Shown here in pieces: positions 5,564 through 6,267 of a stretch of DNA of 6,267 bases (position 1 is its first letter; every line of letters begins with the position of its first letter). The notes below the pieces were generated by a model that ran no database searches, was not told the origin of the DNA, and was given only the letters and a program-made list of their open reading frames with translations. The stretch is from an uncultured Lachnospira sp. (GTDB taxonomy: Bacteria; Bacillota; Clostridia; Lachnospirales; Lachnospiraceae), in NCBI GenBank assembly GCA_934358235.1, contig CAKRKK010000143.1:1-6267 (forward strand), read 5' to 3'. The position numbers and the translations under genes were made by a program.

Positions 5564-6267
5564 ATGTTTAAAAAGTATAAAATGCGGTCTTATAATTATA
5601 GACTGATTATTATTATAGCAGTCACCTGCGCTTATGCTTTAGCAGTAGTAAATAGTGCTAATTCTGAATATACATTAAAGCAGGGCGCTGGTATGGCGGC
5701 TGCATTTATAATGATGATATTTATATCATTTGTTGATTATAAATTCATAACAAAGTATTATTGGCTGTGGTATATTCTTGGTAACTTATTACTTGTACTA
5801 GTATTGATAGCTGGTAAGGAAAGCCACGGAGCCAAAAGATGGCTTGGTATAGGCTCATTCCAGATACAGCCATCAGAATTTATGAAGCTGATAGTGGCTA
5901 TATTTCTGGCAAAGGTTATTACTATGTATAAGGACAGGCTCAATACCTGGAAGTTTCTTGTTATCCTTGCGTTAGTACTGCTTGTGCCGATAATATTGAT
6001 AGTTGAAGAGCCTGATTTATCAACAACAGTTATGGTAGTTTTTATTATTCTTACAGTTATATTCTGTGCAGGCCTTAGCTATAAGATAATAGGAGGAGCG
6101 TTACTCATAGTTGTACCTCTTGTTGCAGCATTTCTTGTATATATCATTGCTACACCAGATCCTATATTTATGGAGCAATATCAAAGAAACAGAATAGTTG
6201 ATTTCATATATGGAAGTGATTCAACTGATGGCAATGTAAGTGCAGGTGTTTATCAGCAGAATTATGC
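5564..6267 (+). CDS. rodA: SEDS-family peptidoglycan glycosyltransferase, RodA/FtsW type (5' part)
   Basis: An open frame of 234 codons runs from the ATG at 5564 off the right edge. SEDS proteins are polytopic membrane enzymes that polymerise lipid II into glycan strands and work with a class B PBP. The visible part shows a short basic start and about seven membrane segments (roughly 13-32, 43-60, 67-84, 106-120, 128-147, 156-174 and 177-196). The SEDS signature GAKRWLGIGSFQIQPSEFMK is at 89-108 and EEPDLSTT at 148-155, where most members have QPDLGT. The frame stops at YQQNYA, just where the family usually continues into a glycine-rich AIGSGG-like loop, so the catalytic aspartate region is outside the window. 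The ATG at 5564 has GGTGGAG at 5552-5558. RodA is preferred over FtsW because of the mreCD and PBP2 neighbours, but the sequence alone does not settle this. Confidence 0.88.
   Translation, partial: MFKKYKMRSYNYRLIIIIAVTCAYALAVVNSANSEYTLKQGAGMAAAFIMMIFISFVDYKFITKYYWLWYILGNLLLVLVLIAGKESHGAKRWLGIGSFQIQPSEFMKLIVAIFLAKVITMYKDRLNTWKFLVILALVLLVPIILIVEEPDLSTTVMVVFIILTVIFCAGLSYKIIGGALLIVVPLVAAFLVYIIATPDPIFMEQYQRNRIVDFIYGSDSTDGNVSAGVYQQNY

Overview
The window carries part of a cell-shape and division-site gene cluster from an AT-rich, Gram-positive Clostridia-type bacterium. All genes lie on the + strand in the order mreC (3' end only), mreD, mrdA (PBP2), minC, minD, minE, rodA (5' part only). The most likely family is Lachnospiraceae. 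This is inferred from the low G+C, AGGAGG-like ribosome binding sites, a class B PBP carrying a large insertion in its transpeptidase domain, and a Min system with both MinD and MinE sitting beside the mre genes. Species cannot be decided from the sequence alone.

Layout. Bases 1-113 are the last 36 codons of mreC. mreD (131-664) overlaps the start of mrdA by 17 nt. mrdA (648-3482) encodes a 944-residue class B penicillin-binding protein with intact STYK, SCN and KSGT motifs. It is about 300 residues longer than E. coli PBP2, mostly because of an all-helical-looking insertion of roughly 245 residues. minC (3514-4245) begins with TTG behind a good ribosome binding site. A 115-nt AT-rich gap follows and holds a convincing sigma-A-type promoter. 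minD (4361-5173) and minE (called here from 5215 to 5484) follow. After a 79-nt gap a SEDS-family gene (rodA/ftsW type) starts at 5564 and runs off the window.

How the genes fit together. MreC, MreD, PBP2 and RodA are elongasome components: RodA polymerises glycan strands, PBP2 cross-links them, and MreC/MreD link and regulate the complex. MinC, MinD and MinE place the division septum by keeping FtsZ rings away from the poles. In this window the Min genes sit between the gene for the cross-linking enzyme and the gene for its likely polymerase partner. There is no strong terminator between any two genes, so read-through as one long operon is plausible. Two internal promoters are proposed: one in the last codons of mrdA (for minC onward) and one in the minC-minD gap (for minDE onward). 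They could adjust Min protein levels separately.

I found no mobile element, CRISPR array, tRNA, rRNA or foreign-looking gene. The region looks like ordinary core chromosome. The best points for a second look are the PBP2 insertion, a possible metal site near the PBP2 active site, and the internal promoters.
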